Positions 8,961-17,885 of a stretch of 35,802 nucleotides of DNA are shown one piece after another. Under the pieces are notes generated by a model. That model was not told the DNA's origin and made no database searches. It worked only from the letters and a program-made list of their open reading frames with translations. The position numbers were made by a program, and so were the translations under genes. Numbering within the stretch: the first letter of the stretch is position 1; each line of letters begins with the position of its first letter. Source of the stretch: Planctomycetota bacterium (GTDB lineage: Bacteria; Planctomycetota; Phycisphaerae; Phycisphaerales; SM1A02); contig JAFMML010000001.1 of NCBI GenBank assembly GCA_017859745.1, positions 92,363 through 128,164 on the forward strand, in the 5' to 3' direction.

Positions 8961-10478
8961 TCAGGCGAGTTGGTACTCGGGCATCGCGGTGACGAGGCAG
9001 ATCAGAGCGAGACTGCGGTCTCGGTCGAGGCGATCGCCGACGTCGGCAAGAAGGCCGTCGAGGGCCTCGACCCGTTGCGGGTGCGGTTCGCCGCCGAGGC
9101 AGAACCGAAGCAGGCGCTCCGCTGCGGAGCGCACCGCGGAGGCGTCGGCGAGGCCGTTGGAATCGGCCAGCGACTCGACCAGCGGCATGGGATCGAACTC
9201 GGTGTCGTCCGCGGCGATCGAGAGGCCCGACGGACTTCGGCCGGTCACGAGGTAGACCAGCAGATTCTGGCGGACGAAGAGGGTGCTGGTGTTGATCCAG
9301 GTCCTGCCGCCCGGCCAGCCCTCGACCGTGGGCGGCTGGAAGAGGGTCTGACCCATCATGTCGGCGGCGGAGAGCAGCACCGAGAGCGGGCGGACCGGCA
9401 GGCCGAGGGTGCGGATCGAGGAGACGATCAGCTCGATGGGACTCTTGACGACGGTGTTGGCGTTGGCGGGATCGTGGAAGTGGCGGCTTCTGAAGAGCCT
9501 GCCCAGGACCGGCCGCAGTTCGTAGCGGTGCCGCCGAAGCAGGGTCGCCATCTCGGCGACGGCGGCGCGGGCCTCGGGGGTGGCGCCCTCGAGCCCGCCG
9601 GGCAGGTCGTTCACGAAGTGCCGGTAGAGCTTGAGGGCGATGAACTCGCTGCAGGACCTCTGCGAGAGCAGCAGATCGACGAGGCCGGCGCCGTCGAACG
9701 TGCCGGAGCGTCCGAGGATCGTCTTCGCGCCGGGATCGTGCACCCGGGAGGCGAAACGGAACTCGTTGTCGAGCACGGTGTGCCCGGTCAGGGCACGAGC
9801 CGCCTCCTTGATGTCGCGTTCGGTGTAGCCGCGTCCCTCGCCGAGCGTGAAGAGCTCCATGAGTTCGCGGGCGAGGTTCTCGTTGGGCGAGCGACGGATG
9901 TTGCGGTCGTTGTTCAGGTACTTGAGCATCGCCGGATCGCGGACGATCCCATGGGCGAGTTCGGCGAAGCTGCCGGCGGCGTTGGCGCGAAGGAACTGGT
10001 TCTGCCGGAACAGCAGCCAGCTGTCGCGGATCTCGCGGTACCCGGTGGCGAAGTGACCGTGCCAGAAGAGGGTCAGGCGCTCCTGCAGCGGTCGGCCGGT
10101 CTCGAGCATTCGGGCCAGCCACCACTTGCGAAGTTCGTCGAACTGCTGCCGATCCTCGCGATCGCGCTGCTGGCGCTGCTGCTGGAGCTGATCGAGAAGG
10201 ACCTGGTCCTCGGTGCGGCGGGCCTCCTGGGCGAGGCGTCGTTCGTCGTCGGTGGGGAGCCGGCGGATGTCGCGGTCGAAGGTGTCGGCCTCCACCACCG
10301 GATCGGGCACCGAGTCCCATTCGACGAGGTAGTCCACCGCGTCGTCGAGGCCGAGATCGGCGATCGCCCGGACCTGTTCGGGCGTGCCGCCGAACCCCGC
10401 CCGCGCCAGAAGGTGTCGAGCCCGGTCGAAGTCGAAGGCTCTTTCGGGCAGCGGGCGAAGGACCTGGTCGCGGGGCAT
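8961..10478 (-). CDS. DUF1800 family protein
   Basis: The 505-residue protein shows DUF1800 signatures: RARHLLARAGFGGTPEQV near the N-terminus, RLTLFWHGHFATGYREI, the block NENLARELMELFTLGEGRGYTERDIKEAARALTG split by short linkers, and a C-terminal GQTLFQPPTVEGWPGGRTWINT. No signal peptide is evident. The ATG at 10478 is preferred because GAGGA lies about 8 nt upstream and homology begins just after it; an in-frame ATG at 10658 would add 60 low-complexity residues. The gene is first in a minus-strand cluster with DUF1501 (37 nt downstream) and the HMA lipoprotein. Its molecular function is unknown; co-occurrence with DUF1501 is well known in planctomycetes. Confidence 0.92.
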   Translation of the reverse strand: MPRDQVLRPLPERAFDFDRARHLLARAGFGGTPEQVRAIADLGLDDAVDYLVEWDSVPDPVVEADTFDRDIRRLPTDDERRLAQEARRTEDQVLLDQLQQQRQQRDREDRQQFDELRKWWLARMLETGRPLQERLTLFWHGHFATGYREIRDSWLLFRQNQFLRANAAGSFAELAHGIVRDPAMLKYLNNDRNIRRSPNENLARELMELFTLGEGRGYTERDIKEAARALTGHTVLDNEFRFASRVHDPGAKTILGRSGTFDGAGLVDLLLSQRSCSEFIALKLYRHFVNDLPGGLEGATPEARAAVAEMATLLRRHRYELRPVLGRLFRSRHFHDPANANTVVKSPIELIVSSIRTLGLPVRPLSVLLSAADMMGQTLFQPPTVEGWPGGRTWINTSTLFVRQNLLVYLVTGRSPSGLSIAADDTEFDPMPLVESLADSNGLADASAVRSAAERLLRFCLGGEPHPQRVEALDGLLADVGDRLDRDRSLALICLVTAMPEYQLA

Positions 10479-10676
10479 GTGCGATTCCTCGAATGACGCG
10501 GCGGGGAACGCCGACGAAGGCGCCGACGGTTCGCACGCTCGGGTCGCCGGCTCGGTTCGAGCCGGCGCATCGTGCGCTCGCCGTGCGGCCGCCCGAGAAA
10601 CGTCACCGCCCCAAGAGTATTTCGGATCGGCATCGAAACCACCTTGGGGTTGCGACAACTCCGGTGGCGGGTCCGC
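10479..10676 (-). promoter_or_regulatory. Upstream region of the DUF1800-DUF1501 cluster
   Basis: This 198-nt spacer contains a TACTCT -10-like hexamer at 10619-10614 on the minus strand, which would give a leader of about 130 nt to the DUF1800 ATG. No convincing -35 is seen, and I see no gene in the spacer. Confidence 0.3.
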
Positions 10677-11840
10677 TCAGCGAGGGCCGCGAGGCGATCG
10701 CTGCGGCAGGGCGACCGCCACCACCGCCGCGGCCAGCACCGCCGCGGCACCGCCAGCGGTCCATGCGAAGGCCCTGCCGGAGATCCCGATCTCCATGAGC
10801 GGCAGGCCGACGAGAGCCGCACCTCCCACGAGCCACCAGGCGACGGCGTCCGGCGATCGCCCCCGGGCGACCATCGCGACCATGACGTACGCGGGGAAGA
10901 CCAGGCCGTACCAGCCGAGCATCCGGAGGTAGTTCGCCTCGTCGGCCAGAAGCGGCGTGCCCAGCAGGACGCCGGCGCATCCGGCCGCGACGATCGTCAG
11001 GGCCGCCGTGGACGACCCGCCACGGCGGCGCCGCAGCGTGCGTGCGATCTCGCGGGCGTGGGCGCCGCTGGTGAACCCCAACTGCACCCAGAGCTGTGCC
11101 AGCAGCAGTGGAAGCAGCGTCAAGCCGATGCCTCCGGCCGCGAACGCCGCCGGATCGGCCAGCAGCGCCACCAGCACGATGAGCGTCCCGAACGCGATGC
11201 CGAAGATCGCGAACGTCGCGCGTCGCGGGCCGCGTCGCAGCGCTCGATGGAACGTCAGGTCGAGGTATGGACACAGCAGAAAGCCCAGCACCAGCGACGG
11301 CAGCAGCCACCAGACCTCGATCGCGGCGAGTTCCGGCGCGAACGCCGCCACATCGAGATCGGCGGCGGGTGGGTGGGCTCGCCATGCCCAGACGAGCGCG
11401 ATCGCCGAGAACACCCAGGCCCCGGCTGCGATCCACGCGATGACGCGATCGCGGGTCGCCGCGACGGCGAGTCCCACCAGCACCACCGCGAGCATGCCGA
11501 GTCCGGCGCCCGCCCATCCGCCTGCGGCCGGACCGAGCGCCACCCTCCCGGTCCAGCCGGCCAGCAGCAGCTGATAGGCGATGGTGACGGCGCCGAAGGC
11601 GACCATGGCCCCCCGGTGGTTTCGCACGAGTCGACGACTTCGGCGTCGGTCGAGCACGAATCCGAACGCGGCGCAGCCGATGACGTTCGGAATCGCGAAT
11701 GCCGCGAAGCCGGGCCACCCCATCAGGCGTCTCAGGACCACGGGCAGGAAGAGTCCGATGCACCACGCCCAGCTCGACGCGGCGAACAGTCCCCAGAGGA
11801 TCGCGGCGCCGCCGCTTCGCGAGGCCGCGCGGTCTCTCAT
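10677..11840 (-). CDS. Polytopic inner-membrane protein, unrecognised
   Basis: The 387-residue protein is almost entirely hydrophobic, with about 10-12 membrane segments separated by short Arg-rich cytoplasmic loops (DRRRSRR near 58, RRGPRR and RRRRGG further on). The N-terminus contains GWPGFAAFAIPNVIGCAAFG, which recalls the first segments of solute:sodium symporter-like proteins, but I cannot confirm the family. The ATG at 11840 lies 7 nt after the stop of the upstream hot-dog gene, so the two genes are probably one transcription unit. A longer reading from 11900 would overlap that gene and is not preferred. Function not assigned. Confidence 0.7.
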   Translation of the reverse strand: MRDRAASRSGGAAILWGLFAASSWAWCIGLFLPVVLRRLMGWPGFAAFAIPNVIGCAAFGFVLDRRRSRRLVRNHRGAMVAFGAVTIAYQLLLAGWTGRVALGPAAGGWAGAGLGMLAVVLVGLAVAATRDRVIAWIAAGAWVFSAIALVWAWRAHPPAADLDVAAFAPELAAIEVWWLLPSLVLGFLLCPYLDLTFHRALRRGPRRATFAIFGIAFGTLIVLVALLADPAAFAAGGIGLTLLPLLLAQLWVQLGFTSGAHAREIARTLRRRRGGSSTAALTIVAAGCAGVLLGTPLLADEANYLRMLGWYGLVFPAYVMVAMVARGRSPDAVAWWLVGGAALVGLPLMEIGISGRAFAWTAGGAAAVLAAAVVAVALPQRSPRGPR

Positions 11841-11847
11841 CGCCAGG

Positions 11848-12387
11848 TCACCGCCGATCCGACTTCGACGTGGCCTCGTCGTCCGAATGGGATCGGCCAC
11901 GGGCCTTCTCGAGCGGCACGCAGTGGAAGGTGATGGTGCACTCGCCGACCTTGGGCTCCTTGCCGCGGCGCCGCAGGGTCTGGCGGATCTCCATCTCGAG
12001 GGTCACGTTGAACGCCTCGCCGGAGGCGACCCGTTCGGTGACGTCCTCGCTGCGAAGCACCCGATACGCCGCGGGCCCGAGGCACGGCCGGCGAAACCGG
12101 TAGTTCATCTCCTTGCAGACCACCATGTACTCCGGTCCGCAGCGGGCGAAGAGGTACATCCCCGCGGCCACCTCGCAGTTGCCCAGAAGGGCCGCCCCGG
12201 CCATCGCGTTGTACCAGTTGCGGTTGATCCGCCGAAACGGAAGCACCGCGGTGAAGGTGTCCGCGTCGACCTTGCGCAAGCTGATGCCCGAGCGGAAGGC
12301 GTAGGGCAGCCAGACCAGCGAGCAGACCTTGTGCCAGAAGTCGTTCTTGACGCTGAGCCGGCCCACGAAGTTCTCGAACCGCTGCAT
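11848..12387 (-). CDS. Hot-dog fold protein, DUF4442 / PaaI-thioesterase-like
   Basis: The ~180-residue product resembles the DUF4442 branch of hot-dog proteins. SGISLRKVDADTFTAVLPFRRINRN is followed by YNAMAGAALLGNCEVAAGMYLF, the position of the central helix, and then by beta-rich sequence (YMVVCKEMNYRFRRPC, FNVTLEMEIRQTL). Hot-dog proteins of this type bind or hydrolyse acyl thioesters, but DUF4442 members often lack defined catalytic residues, so activity is uncertain. The C-terminal ~20 residues are charged and disordered. The start is ambiguous: ATG at 12387 has GGAAG 9 nt upstream, while an in-frame GTG at 12447 would add 20 residues and sits closer to a good promoter. It is translated just ahead of the membrane protein gene (7-nt gap). 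Confidence 0.72.
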   Translation of the reverse strand: MQRFENFVGRLSVKNDFWHKVCSLVWLPYAFRSGISLRKVDADTFTAVLPFRRINRNWYNAMAGAALLGNCEVAAGMYLFARCGPEYMVVCKEMNYRFRRPCLGPAAYRVLRSEDVTERVASGEAFNVTLEMEIRQTLRRRGKEPKVGECTITFHCVPLEKARGRSHSDDEATSKSDRR

Positions 12388-12477
12388 CAGCGATCGCTTC
12401 CGCGGTGCGGGGGCGGCGGTCTGGGTTTCGATGGGCAGGGAACTCACGGCGGTCGTCGGCCTCGAAGGGGCGTCCTC

Positions 12478-12507
12478 ATCGTACGGCGGCGGCGTTGGCC
12501 GATCCAA
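12478..12507 (-). promoter_or_regulatory. Promoter candidate for the hot-dog gene
   Basis: On the minus strand TTGGAT (12507-12502) and TACGAT (12483-12478) are separated by 18 nt. Transcription would begin near 12471, giving a 24-nt leader to the GTG at 12447 or about 84 nt to the ATG at 12387. Confidence 0.45.
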
Positions 12508-12601
12508 TCCCGCGTCGGCTCCCGCGTCGGTCGCGTCTCGCCCCGATGTCGCTCCGATTCCGCGGGGAACTCGTCGAGGACGTCCATTCGCTCGATGCCC
12601 A

Positions 12602-12630
12602 CGCGGCGTCACGCCGCGCACCGGTAGCAT
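12602..12630 (+). promoter_or_regulatory. Promoter candidate with inverted repeat for the TIM-barrel gene
   Basis: TAGCAT at 12625-12630 is a -10-like hexamer 42 nt before the GTG start at 12673. Where the -35 would be, there is a perfect 7-bp inverted repeat with a TCA loop (CGCGGCG at 12602-12608, CGCCGCG at 12612-12618). An operator in this position is possible, but the repeat could be chance in GC-rich DNA. Confidence 0.35.
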
Positions 12631-12672
12631 CGGCGGTTCGCCATCCGTCGAACGAACCTTGGGAGTCCTCTC

Positions 12673-13509
12673 GTGAGCCGATCGCCACTTCGCCTGTCGC
12701 GTCCGTTGTCGGTGTGCAGTTGGAGCCTGCGACCGGGGAGTCCCTCCGAACTCGCCGATGCGGTGGCCGCAGTCGGCCTCGAAGCGGTGCAACTCGATCT
12801 GGTGCCGCTTCTCGAGGAGCCCGGCTGGGCGGACGCCGCCGCCGTGCTGGCCGATCGCGGGGTCGCGCTCGCGAGCGGGATGGTTCGCCTCGACGGCGAG
12901 GACTACTCGACGCTCGAGTCGATCGCCCGCACCGGCGGCCTTCGGCCCGACGAGACCTGGCCCGAGAACTTCACCCGCTGCCGCAGGGGCGCCGAACTCG
13001 CCGCCGCGCTCGGCCTCGATCTGGTCACCTTCCATGCGGGGTTCATTCCCGAAGGCGGCGCCGAACGGGAACGCCTGCTCGATCGCCTTCGCCAGGTCGC
13101 AGACGTGTTCGCAGACGCCGGGGTCGCGATCGCCCTCGAGACCGGGCAGGAGACCGCCGACACGCTCGTCGAGGCGCTCGAGGCCCTCGAACGGCCCGAG
13201 GTCGGCGTCAACTTCGATCCGGCCAACATGATCCTCTACGGCATGGGCGATCCGGTGGCGGCGCTGCGAACCCTGGCCCCGCGGGTCCACCAGTTGCATG
13301 CCAAGGACGCGCTGCCCACCGAGACGCCCGGCACCTGGGGACGCGAGGTGCCCGTCGGCGACGGCGCCGTCGACTGGGCCGGCCTCCTCGAGGCCGCGGC
13401 AATGGTGCCCCAGTTGCGGATCGCCATCGAACGCGAGGCGGGGGACCGTCGCATCGCCGAGATCTCCCAGGCCCGCGAGCGCCTGCAGGAGTGGGGCGTC
13501 GTCGCCTGA
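12673..13509 (+). CDS. Sugar phosphate isomerase/epimerase-like TIM-barrel protein
   Basis: The 278-residue protein is a xylose-isomerase-like TIM barrel (AP-endonuclease-2 superfamily). Metal-ligand regions are recognisable in order: LDLVTFHAGF (His), AIALETGQE (Glu), VGVNFDPANM (Asp), HQLHAKDAL (His/Asp) and IAIEREAG (Glu), matching the Glu/Asp/His/Glu set of hexulose and inositol-pathway isomerases. The substrate cannot be named. Translation starts at a GTG with GGGAG about 8 nt upstream. It is followed after 38 nt by the FmdB-like gene, which has its own promoter-like hexamer, so operon membership is unclear. Confidence 0.85.
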   Translation: MSRSPLRLSRPLSVCSWSLRPGSPSELADAVAAVGLEAVQLDLVPLLEEPGWADAAAVLADRGVALASGMVRLDGEDYSTLESIARTGGLRPDETWPENFTRCRRGAELAAALGLDLVTFHAGFIPEGGAERERLLDRLRQVADVFADAGVAIALETGQETADTLVEALEALERPEVGVNFDPANMILYGMGDPVAALRTLAPRVHQLHAKDALPTETPGTWGREVPVGDGAVDWAGLLEAAAMVPQLRIAIEREAGDRRIAEISQARERLQEWGVVA

Positions 13510-13535
13510 TCCGGGACCGATTCGGGACGAGTTCC

Positions 13536-13541
13536 TACGAT
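13536..13541 (+). promoter_or_regulatory. -10 hexamer implying a leaderless mRNA (FmdB-like gene)
   Basis: TACGAT ends 6 nt before the ATG at 13548, so transcription should start at or next to the start codon. No ribosome-binding site is visible in that interval. Confidence 0.45.
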
Positions 13542-13547
13542 CGTGGC

Positions 13548-13844
13548 ATGCCCACCTACCGCTACGTCTTCGTGCGTCCCGACGGCAGCGACGGCGACGC
13601 CTTCGAGTGGTTCCAGAAGATGAGCGACCCGGCGCTCGAGACCCATCCCGAGAACGGCAAGCCGGTCCGCCGGGTGCCGAGCGTGCCCAATCTGCCGCTT
13701 GCCCACAGCGATGCGGCGGAGAAGACCAAGATGTCCAACAAGAATCTCGAGCGGATGGGCTTCACCAAGTACGAGCGGGCGGGCGACGGCGTGTACGAGA
13801 AGAAGGCCGGCAAGGACGGCCCGCGGACGATCTCCGCGGACTGA
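13548..13844 (+). CDS. FmdB-like small protein lacking the zinc-ribbon cysteines
   Basis: The 98-residue protein aligns by eye with FmdB-family zinc ribbons: MPTYRYVF at the N-terminus, EWFQKMSDPALETHPENGKPVRRVPS in place of the usual FEVFQSMSDPPLTxCPxCGGxVRR. All the expected Cys-x-x-Cys ligands are absent; the second pair position reads HPENG. The C-terminal half is Lys-rich and charged (KMSNKNLERMGFTKYERAGDG), and the protein has no cysteine at all. FmdB proteins are poorly characterised putative regulators; without zinc ligands this copy must fold or act differently. It lies between the TIM-barrel gene and ligA. Homology is good but function is unknown. Confidence 0.72.
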   Translation: MPTYRYVFVRPDGSDGDAFEWFQKMSDPALETHPENGKPVRRVPSVPNLPLAHSDAAEKTKMSNKNLERMGFTKYERAGDGVYEKKAGKDGPRTISAD

Positions 13845-15956
<2,112 letters not shown>

Positions 15957-16180
15957 CGATGGGATCGTCGATGTGACGGTGGGTCGGCGGGCCGCGAGAG
16001 GGCGGTCCCCCAGATGGCCGGTTGCGATTCGCCCTGCATGTCTGCAGCGCCTCGTCGGCCACGCCTGCTGGAACGTCCGATGAAACCCGGAAGGCGGCCG
16101 CCTTCCCACCGGCACGGTTCTCCGGGCGCGGCCCGCGTGATCACCGAGGGCCGCCGGTTCGGTCATACTCTCCGGCGAAG
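15957..16180. other. 224-nt spacer after ligA
   Basis: I see no gene here. Its right end holds the TACTCT hexamer at 16166-16171, a -10 candidate lying 9 nt before the ATG at 16181. No clear ligA terminator is evident. Confidence 0.4.
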
Positions 16181-16756
16181 ATGCGCCCCCGCACCGATCG
16201 AGATCGAACGCCGCCCTACCGAGGCCCCATGTGGCAGGTGGTGCTCGGTCTGCGCAGTCTGCTCGTCAAGATCGCGGTGTTCGTGACGATGGCGGCGCTG
16301 CTGGCGTGGGCGCTCGGCGGCACGTTGTGGCCGCGAACGTCCATTCGGGCGATCGGCGAGCCGGTCGCCTGCGACGGCGTGGAGATCGTGCTGGTCCACC
16401 AGGTCCGGGCGCCGAGGGCGACCTACGGGATCGCGCGGATCGACGAGGACGGCGAGATCGTCTCCCGAACCCCGAAGGTCGAGGAGACGACCCCCGCGTG
16501 GCGCGACGCGATGACCGCGGTCGCGTCGCCGAATGGTGCGACGGCCGCATTCGCGTTCGAGATGGCGGGCGGATGGTCGGTGGCCGTCGTCGAATCGCCC
16601 ATGGACCTCGCGTCTGGAACGGGGTGGCGCGACTGGCCGGTGATCGACCGCCTTGAAGCCGCACGGCAGTTGGCGCGGTTCGCCGAGGGCTTGCCGCTGC
16701 AGGACGAGGCGACCCAGCAAGCGGCGCGAAGCGCGGTGATCGACGCGGGGGAGTGA
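16181..16756 (+). CDS. Membrane-anchored protein of unknown function
   Basis: From the ATG at 16181 the product is 191 residues; a second ATG at 16229 would give 175. The first start gives an Arg-rich N-terminus and sits 9 nt after a TACTCT -10-like hexamer, in line with other short-leader genes nearby. The second has no good ribosome site. A single hydrophobic segment (LLVKIAVFVTMAALLAWALGG, about residues 27-47 from the first start) would anchor it, with the remaining ~140 residues soluble and probably extracytoplasmic. The soluble part has alternating beta-like segments, and no motif is recognised. It is convergent with uppP. Confidence 0.62.
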   Translation: MRPRTDRDRTPPYRGPMWQVVLGLRSLLVKIAVFVTMAALLAWALGGTLWPRTSIRAIGEPVACDGVEIVLVHQVRAPRATYGIARIDEDGEIVSRTPKVEETTPAWRDAMTAVASPNGATAAFAFEMAGGWSVAVVESPMDLASGTGWRDWPVIDRLEAARQLARFAEGLPLQDEATQQAARSAVIDAGE

Positions 16757-16759
16757 GGG

Positions 16760-16784
16760 GTCGGACGTGTCCGACGTGTCCGAC
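16760..16784. terminator. Hairpin at the convergent orphan/uppP junction
   Basis: GTCGGAC at 16760-16766 is followed by two complementary copies of GTCCGAC at 16769-16775 and 16778-16784, allowing alternative 7-bp stems in the 27-nt gap between the two convergent stop codons. There is no T-tract. A bidirectional terminator is likely but unproven. Confidence 0.5.
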
Positions 16785-17767
16785 TAGGGAAGAACGGCGG
16801 TCGTGACGGCGTCGCTGTGTTCCGCAGCCGCAGCGTCGAAGCTCACCCAGCCCTGCCAGACGCCGATCGCCATCACCACGCACAACACGATGCGCCACCA
16901 GCCGAAGAGCGCCATGCCGTGCTTCGTCAGATATCCGACGAGCCACTTGACGGCGATCGCCGCAGAGAGCGTCGCGACGGCGATGCCGACGACGACCGGG
17001 GCAACGCCGCCAAGGTCCTCGATGAAGCCGGCGGCACCATCCTCGTGTCGCATGATCGACTTCGCGGCCTTGTAGACGCACGCCCCGCCGAGGGTGGGCA
17101 GGCCGAGCAGGAACGAGAACTCCGCGGCGTCCTTCGGCCTCAGTCCCGTCACCATGCCGCCGACGATCGTCATCATCGAGCGGCTCGTGCCCGGCCACAT
17201 CGCGATCGGCTGCAGGAATCCGACCACGAGCGAACGGCCGATCGTCATCGATTCGATCGAGCGTCGGTCCTGCGCGGGATCGACGGTTCCAGCACCCGAG
17301 CCCGCTCCGGCCCCGGACATCGCCGCGTCCGCGTTCGCATCCTCGTGACGGGCCTTGCGAAGCCACGGGCCGATCACGATCAGCAGCACGCCGCCGAGGC
17401 CCAGCGCCGCCAGCACCGGCACCGGCCTGAAGAGATGCGCCTCGATGAGGTCGTCGAACAGCACGCCCAGGATCGCCGCCGGCAGAAACGCCACGAAGAG
17501 GTTCAGGAAGAGCCGCAGTCCCGCGGGGTCCTTGCCGACGAGGCCCCGCAGCATCGACAGCACCCGCACCCGGTAGAGGCCGAGCACCGCCAGAATCGCA
17601 CCGCCCTGAATGATGATGTTGAACGCGTCGACGGCCTGCTTGGTCGCGGGATCGCGATCGAGGCCGAGCAGCCACGCGGTCAGGATCAGGTGGCCGGTGC
17701 TCGAGACCGGCAGGTACTCGGTGATCCCTTCGACGATGCCGAGGATCACCGCATCGAAGACGCTCAT
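16784..17767 (-). CDS. uppP: Undecaprenyl-diphosphatase UppP (BacA)
   Basis: UppP is an integral membrane phosphatase that recycles undecaprenyl pyrophosphate for cell-wall and O-antigen synthesis. The 327-residue protein carries both signatures: EGITEYLPVSSTGHLI at residues 13-28 with the catalytic glutamates, and PGTSRSMMTIVGGM near 193-206 with the essential Ser/Arg. Membrane segments occupy most of the rest. It is about 50 residues longer than typical ~270-residue UppP because of an Asp/Ala/Gly-rich, hydrophilic insertion at about 137-172 between the two catalytic halves. It is downstream of the reductoisomerase gene by 118 nt; co-transcription is possible. Confidence 0.96.
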   Translation of the reverse strand: MSVFDAVILGIVEGITEYLPVSSTGHLILTAWLLGLDRDPATKQAVDAFNIIIQGGAILAVLGLYRVRVLSMLRGLVGKDPAGLRLFLNLFVAFLPAAILGVLFDDLIEAHLFRPVPVLAALGLGGVLLIVIGPWLRKARHEDANADAAMSGAGAGSGAGTVDPAQDRRSIESMTIGRSLVVGFLQPIAMWPGTSRSMMTIVGGMVTGLRPKDAAEFSFLLGLPTLGGACVYKAAKSIMRHEDGAAGFIEDLGGVAPVVVGIAVATLSAAIAVKWLVGYLTKHGMALFGWWRIVLCVVMAIGVWQGWVSFDAAAAEHSDAVTTAVLP

Positions 17768-17885
17768 CGGCTGGGGTTCCCGACAGGTGGAGGAGCTGGA
17801 CGAGGAGCTGGAAGAGGGCGGGCCGACGAGTGGACCGACGAGTGGACCGATGCGCCGGGACCACCGGCGACGACGTGCCGCCGAC
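17768..17885. repeat. Spacer with two 12-nt-period tandem duplications
   Basis: Between uppP and the reductoisomerase gene, a GGAGCTGGA-containing unit is duplicated around 17792-17815 and the 12-mer CCGACGAGTGGA is repeated exactly at 17823-17834 and 17835-17846. No gene or clear terminator is seen. Confidence 0.6.

Noticed and set aside
10479-10658. N-terminal extension of the DUF1800 protein from an ATG at 10658.
   Set aside because: The added 60 residues are low complexity, and the ATG at 10478 has a good ribosome site and begins at the family homology.
16229-16240. Sigma-54 site (TGGC...TGCT-like) at the start of the orphan membrane gene, and similar fragments elsewhere.
   Set aside because: The GG and GC elements are not at the required -24/-12 spacing and lie inside coding sequence.
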